Part shown: positions 17,111-25,355 of the stretch, in pieces
Layout of the letters: each line of letters begins with the position of its first letter
Numbering within the stretch: position 1 is the stretch's first letter
NCBI RefSeq assembly: GCF_008271365.1
Contig: NZ_CP043430.1
Span: 186,001 to 250,000, forward strand
Direction: 5' to 3'
From: Microbacterium sp. 1S1
Lineage (GTDB): Bacteria > Actinomycetota > Actinomycetes > Actinomycetales > Microbacteriaceae
Length of the DNA stretch: 64,000 nucleotides
Notes under the pieces: model-generated
What the model was told of the DNA's origin: nothing
What the model saw: only the letters and a program-made list of their open reading frames with translations
Database searches by the model: none
Position numbers and translations under genes: made by a program

Positions 17111-18397
17111 TCAGGAGGCGTCGCGCACGCGCTTCGCTGCTTCCTGCACGGCGGCCATGACCCCCTCCGGGGTCTGCTGGCCGCTGAGCATCAGCTGGGT
17201 CTCGGACAGGTACGCCTGCACGATCTGCGGATCGTAGGCGTTGTCGAGCCAGGTGGTCATGGCCGAAGCGTCAACGATGCCCTGTGCGAGCTCCCGGGAG
17301 ATCTCCGGAACGTCGGCCTCCTCCACTGCTCCCTTGACCGGGCTCAGCTCCCCCGCACGCTCCGCGTAGGCGATACCGCTCTGCTTGCTGAGCAGGAACT
17401 CCAGGAAACGCTGCGCCTCCTCCGGATGCTTCGTGGTCTTCGAGATGGCGAAGCCCTCCGGCGCTCCGGTCAGCTCCGCAGGGTCACCCTTGCCGCCTTC
17501 GACCGCGGGGAAGTTGAAGGTGCCGTATTCGAACGAGGCGTCGCCGAAGTACCCCACCTCCGCACTCTGCATGTACATGATCGGCGCCTCCCCCGCGATC
17601 CAGGCGTTGCGGGCGATCTCGTGCCCGACGGCCGTGAGGTCGTCGTTCATGTACTCCGCCAGCTCCTGGAAGCGCTCGAGCGCCTCGACGTAGCCCTCGT
17701 CCGTGAACTCGCCGCTCGCCGGATCCTGATCCGCTGCGAACACCTCCGGATCGACGACCCGCTGATTCAGTGTGCCGACGTAGTGAGCGATCGTCCACTG
17801 CTCCTGCGCGCCGTACTCGATCGGGGTCATCCCCGCATCCTGGATCGTCTCCAGCACATCGATGAACTCGTCCCAGGTGGTCGGCGCCTCCAACCCCAGT
17901 TCCTCGAAGACGTCCTTGTTGTAGAAGAAGAGCTTCGACTGCATCCCCACCGGCAGGCCATAGGAGGCGCCGTCGACCTCGAAGGCCTCGAGCTGGCTCG
18001 GGTAGAAGCTGTCCCGGAACTCCGCGTCCTCCTCGAGCCACGGCCCGAGATCCAGCAGGGCATCGTTGGAGACGAGCTCGTCCACGAAGGATCCGCTCCA
18101 CGTGAACAGGACGTCGGGGGCGTTCGCGGAGCCCGCGACCACCTTCACCTTGTCCTTGTACGCGTCGTTGAGGACGCTCTCGACGGAGACCTTGATGTCG
18201 GGGTTCTCCTTCTCGAACTCCGCCACCATGTCGCTGTAGTACGAGTTCTTCGGCTCGTTCGGCCAGCGGTGGAAGAAGCTGATCTCCACCTGGCCGTCCG
18301 ATGCCTCGCTCTCGCCTCCGGCGCACGAGGCCAGGGGCAGGACGAGGGCGGCGGCGGCCGCAGCCGCCACGCCGATCCGGGTTGACGTTCGCATCAT
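17111..18397 (-). CDS. frlO: ABC transporter sugar-binding lipoprotein (FrlO-like)
   Basis: A 428-residue extracellular solute-binding protein of family 1. A signal peptide of about 27 residues ends in the lipobox LPLASCAGG, so the mature protein is anchored through its cysteine. The fold markers include EISFFHRWPNEPKNSYY at the mature N-terminus and PEGFAISKTTKHPEEAQRFLEFLL near the C-terminus. Start codons at 18397 and 18394 are both possible; an AAAGGA lies upstream. Its gene follows the deglycase by 16 bases. The ligand is inferred to be a fructosamine such as fructoselysine from the operon; a glycosylated amine of another kind is also possible. Confidence 0.85.
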   Translation of the reverse strand: MMRTSTRIGVAAAAAAALVLPLASCAGGESEASDGQVEISFFHRWPNEPKNSYYSDMVAEFEKENPDIKVSVESVLNDAYKDKVKVVAGSANAPDVLFTWSGSFVDELVSNDALLDLGPWLEEDAEFRDSFYPSQLEAFEVDGASYGLPVGMQSKLFFYNKDVFEELGLEAPTTWDEFIDVLETIQDAGMTPIEYGAQEQWTIAHYVGTLNQRVVDPEVFAADQDPASGEFTDEGYVEALERFQELAEYMNDDLTAVGHEIARNAWIAGEAPIMYMQSAEVGYFGDASFEYGTFNFPAVEGGKGDPAELTGAPEGFAISKTTKHPEEAQRFLEFLLSKQSGIAYAERAGELSPVKGAVEEADVPEISRELAQGIVDASAMTTWLDNAYDPQIVQAYLSETQLMLSGQQTPEGVMAAVQEAAKRVRDAS

Positions 18398-18413
18398 TGC
18401 GATCCTTTCGTTC

Positions 18414-19418
18414 CTAGTACTCCATGCGCCACATGTAGCGGCGCACGCTGAGGGGGTGTCCTCGGTGGTCGGCGAGTGCATCCGCATAGGCGCGGAGCAC
18501 GACATTGAAGAGGAGGTGGGCGAAGACGCCACGCACCTCCGGGGCCACGGCGTCGAGCCCGAACTCCTGCGCGTCGAGCACCAGCACGCGGTCCGAGTGC
18601 TTCGTGACGAAGTCGACCGCGCGCTGCTCGACGGCTCGCGTCTCGTCGAGTCCGAGCAGGGCGATGAACGGCACGTCCTCCTCGGTGATCTCGAAGGGGC
18701 CGTGGAAGTACTCACCGGCGTGGATCGCCGCGGAGTGCACCCACTGCATCTCCTGCAGCAGGCAGATGGCGAAGGAGTACGCGGAGCCGTAGTTGGAGCC
18801 GGCGGCCATCGTGTAGATCAGGGGCTCACGACGCGACCGGTAGCCCCAGGCGTCGGCCGCGGCGGCGTGCGCCTCGCGGGCCGCGGGCACGAGGGTCGGG
18901 AGCTGGGCGACCGCCTCGTCGACGGCGGCCGCGATGCCGACCTGCTCGCGGTCGTCCAGGATCCCGGCCGCGAGGCGAAGGAGCAGCGCGGGGCCGACGT
19001 GGGCCTCGCTCTTGCCCTCGCCGTGCTGGTACGCCACGACGTGCTCCGAGGCCTCGGCCAGCGGCGAGGTCGGGTCGAAGGTGAAGGCGACCGTGAGGGC
19101 GCCGCGCTCGCGGGCGTGCTTCGCCGCGGCGACCGTCTCCGGCGTGGTTCCGGAGTGCGAGCAGAGGAGGACGAGGGTGTCGGCGTCCACGCGGGACGAC
19201 GCCCGAGAGGTGAACTCCGCGGCGTTGAGGGCGGTGGCCTCGAGCGTCACGGCGGTGGACCCGAACAGGTACTCGATGGGCTGCATGACGGCGTAGGAGC
19301 CGCCGCAGGCGGTGAGCACGACGCGCGAGATGGTGTCCCGGGTCGCGATCGCCTGGCGAGCCGCGGCGAGCTGGTTCTCGATGGCGGCGGAGTCGACGAA
19401 CAGAGCGGTGGCAGACAA
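18414..19418 (-). CDS. frlB: Fructosamine-6-phosphate deglycase (FrlB-like SIS protein)
   Basis: A 334-residue protein with two SIS sugar-isomerase domains. FrlB cleaves fructoselysine-6-phosphate to lysine and glucose-6-phosphate. Supporting features are LLCSHSGTTPETV in the first domain, the active-site stretch IHAGEYFHGPFEITEEDVPF, the LLGLDETR segment and the C-terminal RRYMWRMEY. These parallel E. coli FrlB SGEFRHGPLE, LLGNDESR and its C-terminal RRYYGGLVEY (recalled, not aligned here). The start is a TTG at 19418 with GAAGGGA seven bases upstream, as no ATG or GTG fits. It is the first gene of the operon. Other Amadori substrates, such as glucoselysine or fructose-asparagine, cannot be excluded. 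Confidence 0.82.
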   Translation of the reverse strand: MSATALFVDSAAIENQLAAARQAIATRDTISRVVLTACGGSYAVMQPIEYLFGSTAVTLEATALNAAEFTSRASSRVDADTLVLLCSHSGTTPETVAAAKHARERGALTVAFTFDPTSPLAEASEHVVAYQHGEGKSEAHVGPALLLRLAAGILDDREQVGIAAAVDEAVAQLPTLVPAAREAHAAAADAWGYRSRREPLIYTMAAGSNYGSAYSFAICLLQEMQWVHSAAIHAGEYFHGPFEITEEDVPFIALLGLDETRAVEQRAVDFVTKHSDRVLVLDAQEFGLDAVAPEVRGVFAHLLFNVVLRAYADALADHRGHPLSVRRYMWRMEY

Positions 19419-19448
19419 GATGGTCCCTTCTGATGACCTTCGATCAAC

Positions 19449-19487
19449 ATCATGACTCGTTATATGACGTCATGTGATGACTGACGA
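19449..19487 (-). promoter_or_regulatory. Promoter and overlapping operator of the frl-type operon
   Basis: On the minus strand TCGTCA (19482-19487) and TATAAC (19459-19464) are 17 bases apart. An inverted repeat overlaps them: the right arm at 19449-19457 is the complement of the left arm at 19469-19479 with two extra bases, and a perfect ATGACGTCAT lies at 19464-19473. A repressor here would cover the minus-10 region; FrlR is the likely binder. The rest of 19419-19598 shows no gene. Confidence 0.6.
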
Positions 19488-19598
19488 TAGCGAGCGGCCG
19501 GAAGCCTGTAAAGAGCTACGCCGAAATTCGTTCGCGAAGGGTCGCCGCATCGCGGCGCGAGCGCGCGAAAAGGCGCCGGGCGCGTCGGGGAGGCGGGG

Positions 19599-20396
19599 TC
19601 AGCGACGCCGGCGGCCGCGGACGGCCTTGACGGCCATCTGCACCGCGATCACCACGAGGTAGGCCGCGAAGAGGACGTTGCCCACGGTGGGGTCGACGAT
19701 GGTCGCCAGCCAGGCGCCGAGCGCCGTGGTGGTGCACGCCGAGACGCCGATGAGCACGGCGGCGAGGAGGTCGACGTTCCGGTTGCGGAGGTTTCCCACC
19801 GTTCCGGAGATCGCGGTCGGGATCATCATGAGCAGCGAGGTGCCCTTCGCGACGAGGTCGCTCGTGCCGAACGCGAGCATGAGCACCGGCACGACGATCA
19901 CACCGCCGCCGACGCCGATGAGTCCGGCGAGCACGCCGGTCCCGATCCCGACGGCGACGAGCGCGAGGCCCGTCAGCCACGTCAGCGCGAACACCGCATC
20001 GCGCGAGGGGATCACGAGGAACAGACTCACGATCACGACGACGAGGAAGCCGACGAAGCCCCAGCGCAGCGCGGTCTGCGAGATCCGCGGGAGGAGACGG
20101 GTGCCGATCTGAGCCCCCACCACGGCCCCGGCGGCGAGGATCAGCGCGGGGATCCACGCCACGGAGCCGGACGCCGCGTAGGAGATGACGCCGACGGTGG
20201 CTGTCGGAACGATGGCGGCCAGCGAGGTTCCGGCCGCGAGCCGCTGGTCGAACTGCAGGAGGAGCACGAGCAGCGGGACGATGACCGTGCCGCCGCCGAC
20301 GCCGAAGAGGCCGGAGAGGAGGCCGGCGAGGAGGCCGATGCCGACGAACGCCGCGTAGGCACGAGGCCCGCGTTTCAGGACCGTCGCATCGCTCAC
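19599..20396 (-). CDS. TauE/SafE (TSUP) family membrane permease
   Basis: A 265-residue integral membrane protein with about eight segments in two repeats. The repeat signature glycine-rich stretches are GLLSGLFGVGGGTVIVPLLVL and LIGVGGGVIVVPVLML. TSUP proteins export or import small sulfur- or carbon-containing anions such as sulfite, sulfoacetate or taurine; no neighbour points to a substrate. The GTG at 20396 is chosen because TAGGCT lies exactly six bases upstream. It is monocistronic and unrelated to the frl operon downstream. Confidence 0.9.
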   Translation of the reverse strand: MSDATVLKRGPRAYAAFVGIGLLAGLLSGLFGVGGGTVIVPLLVLLLQFDQRLAAGTSLAAIVPTATVGVISYAASGSVAWIPALILAAGAVVGAQIGTRLLPRISQTALRWGFVGFLVVVIVSLFLVIPSRDAVFALTWLTGLALVAVGIGTGVLAGLIGVGGGVIVVPVLMLAFGTSDLVAKGTSLLMMIPTAISGTVGNLRNRNVDLLAAVLIGVSACTTTALGAWLATIVDPTVGNVLFAAYLVVIAVQMAVKAVRGRRRR

Positions 20397-20402
20397 CGGA
20401 TC

Positions 20403-20408
20403 AGCCTA
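20403..20408 (-). promoter_or_regulatory. Minus-10 box TAGGCT of a leaderless promoter
   Basis: TAGGCT, six bases, then the GTG start of the TauE-type permease. Confidence 0.6.
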
Positions 20409-20493
20409 CTCCCGGCCCCTCCCCCGCCCGAATCGTGCCGCGTGCGCCCGTCGAGTCCATCCTCGACCGGCACGGCGACGGACTCCGGGAACG

Positions 20494-20531
20494 ACGAAGC
20501 CCGCCACCCCGGACGGGGCAGCGGGCTTCGT
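20494..20531 (-). terminator. Terminator of the alpha ribosomal operon
   Basis: An 11-base perfect stem (20494-20504 and 20521-20531), whose 16-base loop can pair further through CCCC and GGGG, starts 15 bases after the rplQ stop. It ends the infA to rplQ transcript. Confidence 0.75.
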
Positions 20532-20545
20532 GGGGAGAGCGGTCC

Positions 20546-21118
20546 TTACTCGGACTTCTTCTCGACGGCGTCCTCGGCGGCGGCCTCAGCGGCCTCGCCC
20601 TCGGCCGGCGACTCGGCGCCGGCCTCGGCAGCCGTGTCCTCGGCGGGGGTCTCCTCCGCAGGAGCCTCGGGCGCCTCCTCGACGGGAGCCTCCTCGGCGG
20701 CGGGCTTCTCGTCCTTCGGCGCTGCAGCGGCCTTCTTGGTCGACTTCGCCTTCGGGGTGACGGGCTCGAGGACGAGCTCGATCACGGCCATCGGAGCGTT
20801 GTCGCCCTTGCGGTTGCCGACCTTGGTGATGCGCGTGTAGCCACCCTCGCGATCCGCGACGAGCGGAGCGATCTCGTTGAACAGGACGTGCACGACTTCC
20901 TTGTCACCGATGACCGACAGCACGCGACGGCGGGCGTGGAGATCTCCGCGCTTGGCGAAGGTGATGAGGCGCTCGGCGAGCGGACGCAGGCGCTTGGCCT
21001 TCGTCTCGGTCGTCTTGATCGACTTGTGGGTGTACAGCGCAGCGGCGAGGTTGGCAAGCAGCAGGCGCTCGTGGGCGGGGCCGCCTCCGAGGCGGGGACC
21101 CTTGGTGGGCTTGGGCAT
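20546..21118 (-). CDS. rplQ: 50S ribosomal protein L17
   Basis: A 190-residue protein; the conserved L17 core ([24 protein letters not shown] to the [16 protein letters not shown] region) occupies about the first 120 residues. The remaining tail of about 65 residues is low-complexity Ala/Glu/Pro with a Lys-Ala segment, far beyond the usual 120-130 residue length. L17 sits near the exit tunnel, so the acidic tail would project from the 50S surface. It is the last gene of the alpha operon, 34 bases after rpoA. Confidence 0.97.
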   Translation of the reverse strand: MPKPTKGPRLGGGPAHERLLLANLAAALYTHKSIKTTETKAKRLRPLAERLITFAKRGDLHARRRVLSVIGDKEVVHVLFNEIAPLVADREGGYTRITKVGNRKGDNAPMAVIELVLEPVTPKAKSTKKAAAAPKDEKPAAEEAPVEEAPEAPAEETPAEDTAAEAGAESPAEGEAAEAAAEDAVEKKSE

Positions 21119-21152
21119 AATCGTCTAACTCCTGGTCAGAAAGGGTCGGGTA

Positions 21153-22142
21153 TCAGAAGGACTCGTCTTCGCTGCCGCCGTAGAAGTGGGCGCCGTCGAA
21201 ACCGGGCACCGAATCCTTGAGCGACAGACCGAGCGAGATGAGCTTGTCGCGCACCTCGTCGACCGACTTCTGGCCGAAATTGCGGATGTTCATGAGCTGC
21301 GTCTCCGACAGGGCAACGAGCTCAGAAACGGTGTTGATGCCCTCACGCTTCAGGCAGTTGTACGAGCGGACCGACAGGTCGAGGTCCTCGATCGGCATGG
21401 ACAGCTCGCTGGAGTTCACAGCCTCCACCGGCGCCGGGCCGATCTCGATGCCCTCGGCCTCGACGTTCAGCTCGCGGGCGAGACCGAACAGCTCGGTGAG
21501 CGTCTTGGCGGCCGAGGCGACGGCGTCGCGCGGGCTGATCGCCGACTTGGTCTCGACGTCGAGGACGAGCTTGTCGAAGTCGGTGCGCTCACCGGCACGG
21601 GTGGCGTCGACGCGGTAGCTGACCTTGAGGACGGGCGAGTAGATCGAGTCGATCGGGATCTGACCCGCCTCGGCGTACTCGTTGCGGTTCTGCGTCGCCG
21701 AGACGTAGCCGCGGCCGCGCTCGATGGTGAGCTCCAGCTCGAACTTGGCGGTGTCGTTGAGCGTAGCGATGACGAGCTCGGGGTTGTGCACCTCGACACC
21801 GGCCGGGGCCGAGATGTCGGCGGCGGTCACTTCACCGGCACCGGTCTTGCGGAGGTACGCGGTGATGGGCTCGTCACGCTCGCTGGAGACGACCAGCTGC
21901 TTGATGTTGAGGATGATCTCGGTGACATCCTCCTTCACGCCGGGGATGGTGCTGAACTCGTGCAGCACACCGTCGATGCGGACGCTGGTGACAGCGGCAC
22001 CGGGGATCGACGACAGCAGGCTGCGGCGCAGCGCGTTGCCGATCGTGTAGCCGAAGCCGGGCTCCAGAGGCTCGATGATGAACCGGCTCCGGTTCTCGAC
22101 GATCTTTTCCTCGGTCAGTGTGGGACGCTGTGCAATAAGCAC
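21153..22142 (-). CDS. rpoA: DNA-directed RNA polymerase subunit alpha
   Basis: A 329-residue alpha subunit. The N-terminal dimerisation and assembly domain covers about residues 1-230 ([20 protein letters not shown]). After a flexible linker, the C-terminal DNA- and activator-binding domain has [22 protein letters not shown]. It starts with GTG at 22142 behind AAAGGA. The 130-base gap upstream to rpsK holds two consecutive hairpins, so rpoA and rplQ may be transcribed at a different level from the ribosomal genes ahead of them. Confidence 0.98.
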   Translation of the reverse strand: MLIAQRPTLTEEKIVENRSRFIIEPLEPGFGYTIGNALRRSLLSSIPGAAVTSVRIDGVLHEFSTIPGVKEDVTEIILNIKQLVVSSERDEPITAYLRKTGAGEVTAADISAPAGVEVHNPELVIATLNDTAKFELELTIERGRGYVSATQNRNEYAEAGQIPIDSIYSPVLKVSYRVDATRAGERTDFDKLVLDVETKSAISPRDAVASAAKTLTELFGLARELNVEAEGIEIGPAPVEAVNSSELSMPIEDLDLSVRSYNCLKREGINTVSELVALSETQLMNIRNFGQKSVDEVRDKLISLGLSLKDSVPGFDGAHFYGGSEDESF

Positions 22143-22215
22143 TCTGTGTTCCTTTCGATCACATGCCCGCTATATGACATGTGGTGGGGTGAGGTCTTGA
22201 GTTGTGGAAGTCGAT

Positions 22216-22265
22216 GCCCCACGCGGGGCGCCGAGCCGCCCGACCCGAAGGACGAGCGGCTCGGC
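22216..22265 (-). terminator. Two tandem hairpins between rpsK and rpoA
   Basis: The first hairpin in transcription order has a 10-base perfect stem (22230-22239 with 22256-22265). The second has a five-base GC stem with a four-base loop (22216-22229). They lie directly after the rpsK stop and could attenuate read-through into rpoA or serve as RNA processing sites. Confidence 0.5.
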
Positions 22266-22272
22266 ACACGCA

Positions 22273-22671
22273 TCAGACGCGGCGGCGCTTCGGCGGGCGG
22301 CAGCCGTTGTGCGCCTGCGGGGTGACGTCCTGGATCGAACCCACCTCGAGGCCGGCGGCCTGCAGCGAGCGGATCGCGGTCTCGCGGCCGGAGCCCGGAC
22401 CCTTCACGAAGACGTCGACCTTCTTGACGCCGTGCTCCTGCGCCTGGCGGGCGGCCGACTCGGCGGCCATGCCTGCGGCGTACGGGGTCGACTTGCGGGA
22501 GCCCTTGAAGCCCACGCCACCCGACGACGCCCAGCTGATGACAGCGCCGGACGGGTCGGTGATCGAAACGATGGTGTTGTTGAACGTCGACTTGATGTGG
22601 GCCTGGCCCAGCGCGATGTTCTTCTTCTCCTTGCGGCGCGGCTTGCGCGCGGCGGCCTTGGGTGCAGCCAT
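22273..22671 (-). CDS. rpsK: 30S ribosomal protein S11
   Basis: A 132-residue S11 of standard length with a basic Lys/Arg N-terminus, the core [18 protein letters not shown] and the C-terminal [11 protein letters not shown]. It forms part of the 30S platform next to the mRNA exit. It lies 30 bases after rpsM in the alpha operon. Confidence 0.98.
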   Translation of the reverse strand: MAAPKAAARKPRRKEKKNIALGQAHIKSTFNNTIVSITDPSGAVISWASSGGVGFKGSRKSTPYAAGMAAESAARQAQEHGVKKVDVFVKGPGSGRETAIRSLQAAGLEVGSIQDVTPQAHNGCRPPKRRRV

Positions 22672-22701
22672 GAAAGTGTTCTCCTAGTCCCTGGCCGCTG
22701 C

Positions 22702-23076
22702 TTAGCGGGCCTTCTTCTTGCCGGCGACGGTGCGCTTCGGGCCCTTGCGGGTACGGGCGTTGGTCTTGGTGCGCTGACCGCGGACCGGGAGGCCACGACG
22801 GTGGCGGAGGCCCTCGTAGGAGCCGATCTCGACCTTGCGGCGGATGTCTGCGGCCACCTCGCGGCGCAGGTCACCCTCCACCTTGTAGTTGCCTTCGATG
22901 TAGTCGCGGAGGGCGACGAGCTGGTCGTCGCTGAGGTCCTTCACGCGGATGCTCTCGTCGATGTCGGTCGCCTTGAGGATCTCGACCGAGCGGGTACGGC
23001 CGACGCCGTAGATGTAGGTAAGGGCGATCACCACGCGCTTGTCGCGCGGGATGTCAACGCCGGCAAGACGTGCCAT
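22702..23076 (-). CDS. rpsM: 30S ribosomal protein S13
   Basis: A 124-residue S13 of the small-subunit head, contacting the P-site tRNA and the 50S bridge. The N-terminus [19 protein letters not shown] and the helix-hairpin-helix [15 protein letters not shown] are typical, and the basic tail contains [19 protein letters not shown]. It is separated from rpmJ by a 179-base gap containing a dispersed repeat copy. Confidence 0.98.
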   Translation of the reverse strand: MARLAGVDIPRDKRVVIALTYIYGVGRTRSVEILKATDIDESIRVKDLSDDQLVALRDYIEGNYKVEGDLRREVAADIRRKVEIGSYEGLRHRRGLPVRGQRTKTNARTRKGPKRTVAGKKKAR

Positions 23077-23170
23077 GCGGTTCTCCTGGGTGTTGTGGAG
23101 GTGTGGAGCAGGATCGGTGCCCGGGCCTCCGCCCCGAGGTGTCAGCCCCCACGGCTCCGCCGGTCACCCG

Positions 23171-23192
23171 GTCGCTGAAGCCTGTCGAAGCG
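23171..23192. repeat. Dispersed intergenic repeat, copy in rpmJ-rpsM gap
   Basis: Contains CTGAAGCCTGTCGAAGCG, a diverged copy of the TGAGCCTGTCGAAGGG-type element found in five gaps of the ribosomal cluster. Confidence 0.5.
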
Positions 23193-23255
23193 TCTGATCC
23201 TGCCGTGTCGTATTGAGTTATGAGATTGCGAGAGCGGCGCTCACGCAGCGGGGGC

Positions 23256-23372
23256 TCAGCCCTGGCGCTGCTTGTGACGCGGGTTGCTCTTGCAGATCAC
23301 CATCACGCGGCCATGGCGGCGGATCACCTTGCAGTGATCGCAGATCGGCTTGACGCTGGGGTTGACCTTCAT
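23256..23372 (-). CDS. rpmJ: 50S ribosomal protein L36
   Basis: A 38-residue zinc-ribbon ribosomal protein. The zinc ligands are Cys11, Cys14, Cys27 and His32 (CDHC and CKSNPRH), so this is the zinc-binding form. The sequence starts [16 protein letters not shown] and ends NPRHKQRQG. It lies between infA and rpsM, its normal place in the alpha operon. Confidence 0.96.
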   Translation of the reverse strand: MKVNPSVKPICDHCKVIRRHGRVMVICKSNPRHKQRQG

Positions 23373-23436
23373 GATGTTTCCTGTTCGCTGTCTTCACCGG
23401 GCAGGCACGAAGCCTGGGGTGTTACTTCTCGACCGA

Positions 23437-23658
23437 TCAGCGGTAGCGGTAGACGATGCGGCCGCGGGTCAGGTCGTAGGGGCTGAGCTCCACGACCACG
23501 CGGTCCTCGGGGATGATGCGGATGTAGTTCTGCCGCATCTTTCCGGAGATCGTTGCCAGAACCTTGTGTCCGTTGGTGAGCTCAACGCGGAACATCGCGT
23601 TGGGCAGAGCCTCCGACACGACGCCCTCGATCTCGATGACACCGTCTTTCTTAGCCAT
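23437..23658 (-). CDS. infA: Translation initiation factor IF-1
   Basis: A 73-residue OB-fold factor that binds the ribosomal A site during initiation. The sequence runs [20 protein letters not shown] with [14 protein letters not shown] and ends GRIVYRYR, full length for the family. It is the first gene of the alpha operon. The 5' leader of about 100 bases contains no other gene, and a promoter is visible at 23767-23795. Confidence 0.98.
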   Translation of the reverse strand: MAKKDGVIEIEGVVSEALPNAMFRVELTNGHKVLATISGKMRQNYIRIIPEDRVVVELSPYDLTRGRIVYRYR

Positions 23659-23766
23659 AGCCTCGCTGACGCTTCTGCAGACCGGTCGATCTGCGGTGGG
23701 TGGGTGGTGTGCGGTACCGGGCCGGATCGGACACGCCGAACGCATGGCACAAGGAACCAAAGATCT

Positions 23767-23795
23767 ATGTTATCCGACGACGCCCCGTCCGGCAA
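23767..23795 (-). promoter_or_regulatory. Promoter of the infA (alpha) operon
   Basis: On the minus strand TTGCCG (23790-23795) and TAACAT (23767-23772) are 17 bases apart. The minus-35 lies inside the loop of the dsbA terminator hairpin, so termination of the upstream operon and initiation of this one overlap physically. Confidence 0.6.
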
Positions 23796-23815
23796 CTTGA
23801 CCGAACGGGGCGTCG
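23778..23815 (-). terminator. Terminator of the secY-adk-map-dsbA operon
   Basis: An 11-base perfect stem (23778-23788 with 23805-23815) and a 16-base loop lie 16 bases after the dsbA-like stop. It overlaps the infA promoter. Confidence 0.7.
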
Positions 23816-23831
23816 AGCGGGATTCCGCGGA

Positions 23832-24503
23832 TCAGCCGAGGAGATCGGTGAACCGCTTCATGTCGGCCTGGTTCTGGAGGTCGAGACGCTCGCCGTCGAT
23901 CTCGACCGTCGGCGTGCCCTTGATGTCGTTCTGCTTCGCCTGCGCCGCACCGAACTTACGGTACGTCTCGTCGGTGATGCAGGAGACGACGTCGTCATCC
24001 GCCCCGACCTGGGTGGCGAACTGGGCGAGCTGCTCGTTCGTGAGGCCGGGGGTGTTCTCCGCCGGCTGGTTCTCGAACAGCACCTTCGCGTAGTCGAAGT
24101 AGAGGTCGCTGTCCGACTCGGCGAGGCAGAATGCGGCGCCGGCCGAGCGGGAGGAGAACTCCGTGCCCTGCGAGTAGCGGTCCAGGATCGCGATGGGGTG
24201 CTGCTCGAGCGTGATCTCGCCGCTCTGGGCCTTGGCCTCGAGCGCGGCACCGAACTGGTCCTCGAAGGACTTGCAGACCGGGCACTGGAAGTCGAGGAAG
24301 ACCGACACCGTGGTGTCGCCGTCGCCCATGGAGATGGAGCCGGCTTCCGCGTCGAAGTTGTCGCTGGCGGCGGGGGTGGCGCCAGGGGACGTCGCCTGGT
24401 TGTTGAGGAACACCACGAGTCCGCCGAGGGCCACGAGGACCACGACGACGGCGATGGAGACGCCGATCGCGAACCAGTTCGTGTTGCTCTTCGCCGCTGC
24501 CAT
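23832..24503 (-). CDS. Membrane-anchored DsbA-family thiol oxidoreductase
   Basis: A 223-residue protein with one N-terminal membrane helix (about residues 11-33) and an extracytoplasmic thioredoxin-fold DsbA domain. The active site is CPVC (FQCPVCKSFEDQ), and the cis-proline loop is KGTPTVEIDG. Two further cysteines (AAFCLAES and VVSCITDE) could form a structural disulfide. It overlaps the map stop by one base (TAATG), so it is the last gene of secY-adk-map-dsbA, which places a disulfide-forming protein in the Sec translocon operon. Confidence 0.9.
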   Translation of the reverse strand: MAAAKSNTNWFAIGVSIAVVVVLVALGGLVVFLNNQATSPGATPAASDNFDAEAGSISMGDGDTTVSVFLDFQCPVCKSFEDQFGAALEAKAQSGEITLEQHPIAILDRYSQGTEFSSRSAGAAFCLAESDSDLYFDYAKVLFENQPAENTPGLTNEQLAQFATQVGADDDVVSCITDETYRKFGAAQAKQNDIKGTPTVEIDGERLDLQNQADMKRFTDLLG

Positions 24504-25354
24504 TACTTTCCGATCTCTCGAGGCTCGACCCCGAACGGGGCGAGTCCGGCTCTTCCACCATCGGGCGCGGTGAGCACCCAGATGCCCCCATCATGCAGGG
24601 CCACGCTATGTTCCCAATGTGAGCCGTCGGTACCGTCGACCGTCGTGACGGTCCAGTCGTCGTCCTCCACGAACGTCGCCTCGCCGCCCGCGGTCACCAT
24701 CGGTTCGATGGCGAGCACGAGTCCGGGCTTCACATCGGCTCCGCGGTCCGGCGTGCGGTAGTTGAAGACGCTGGGCGCCTCGTGCATCTTCCGGCCGATG
24801 CCGTGGCCGACGTACTCGCGCAGGATGCCGTACGGCTCTCCACTCACCGCGGACGGCCCCTGCGCCTCGATGTAGTCCTGGATCGCGGCGCCGATCTCGT
24901 CGACCGAGGAGGCCGTAGCCATCGCCGCGATCCCCGCCCACATCGACCCCTCGGTCACGCGGGACAGCTCTTCACGGCGCGCGACGAGTTCAGGCCGCTC
25001 GGGATCGGGCACGACGACCGTGATCGCGCTGTCGCCGTTCCAGCCCTCGAACTGCGCACCGCAGTCCACCGACACGATGTCACCGGGCTGCAGCACCCGC
25101 TCCCCCGGGATGCCGTGCACGACCTGCTCGTTCACCGAGACGCAGATCGTGTGGTGGTACCCCTTCACGAGCTGGAAGTTCGACTCCGCACCCCGCTGCA
25201 GAATCGCGCGGTTCGCGGCTGCGTCCAGCTCGATCGTCTTCACCCCCGGCTTGATGAGGGCACGGACGGCATCGAGGGCCTCGGCGGTGATCAGGCCAGG
25301 GGCGACCAGGGCTCGGAGCTGAGCCGGCGTCTTGTAGATCGAGCGGCGGAACAT
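24503..25354 (-). CDS. map: Methionine aminopeptidase, type I
   Basis: A 283-residue metallopeptidase that removes the initiator methionine from new proteins. Metal ligands of the pita-bread fold are visible: Asp in SVDCGAQFEGWNGDSAITV, His in VGHGIGRKMHEAP, Glu in LAIEPMVTAGG and the last Glu in HWEHSVAL. The active-site His is in GYHHTICVSVNEQVVHG. The length is somewhat above the 250-265 typical of simple type I enzymes. The start at 25354 follows adk by one base. Confidence 0.97.
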   Translation of the reverse strand: MFRRSIYKTPAQLRALVAPGLITAEALDAVRALIKPGVKTIELDAAANRAILQRGAESNFQLVKGYHHTICVSVNEQVVHGIPGERVLQPGDIVSVDCGAQFEGWNGDSAITVVVPDPERPELVARREELSRVTEGSMWAGIAAMATASSVDEIGAAIQDYIEAQGPSAVSGEPYGILREYVGHGIGRKMHEAPSVFNYRTPDRGADVKPGLVLAIEPMVTAGGEATFVEDDDWTVTTVDGTDGSHWEHSVALHDGGIWVLTAPDGGRAGLAPFGVEPREIGK

Positions 25355-25355
25355 C

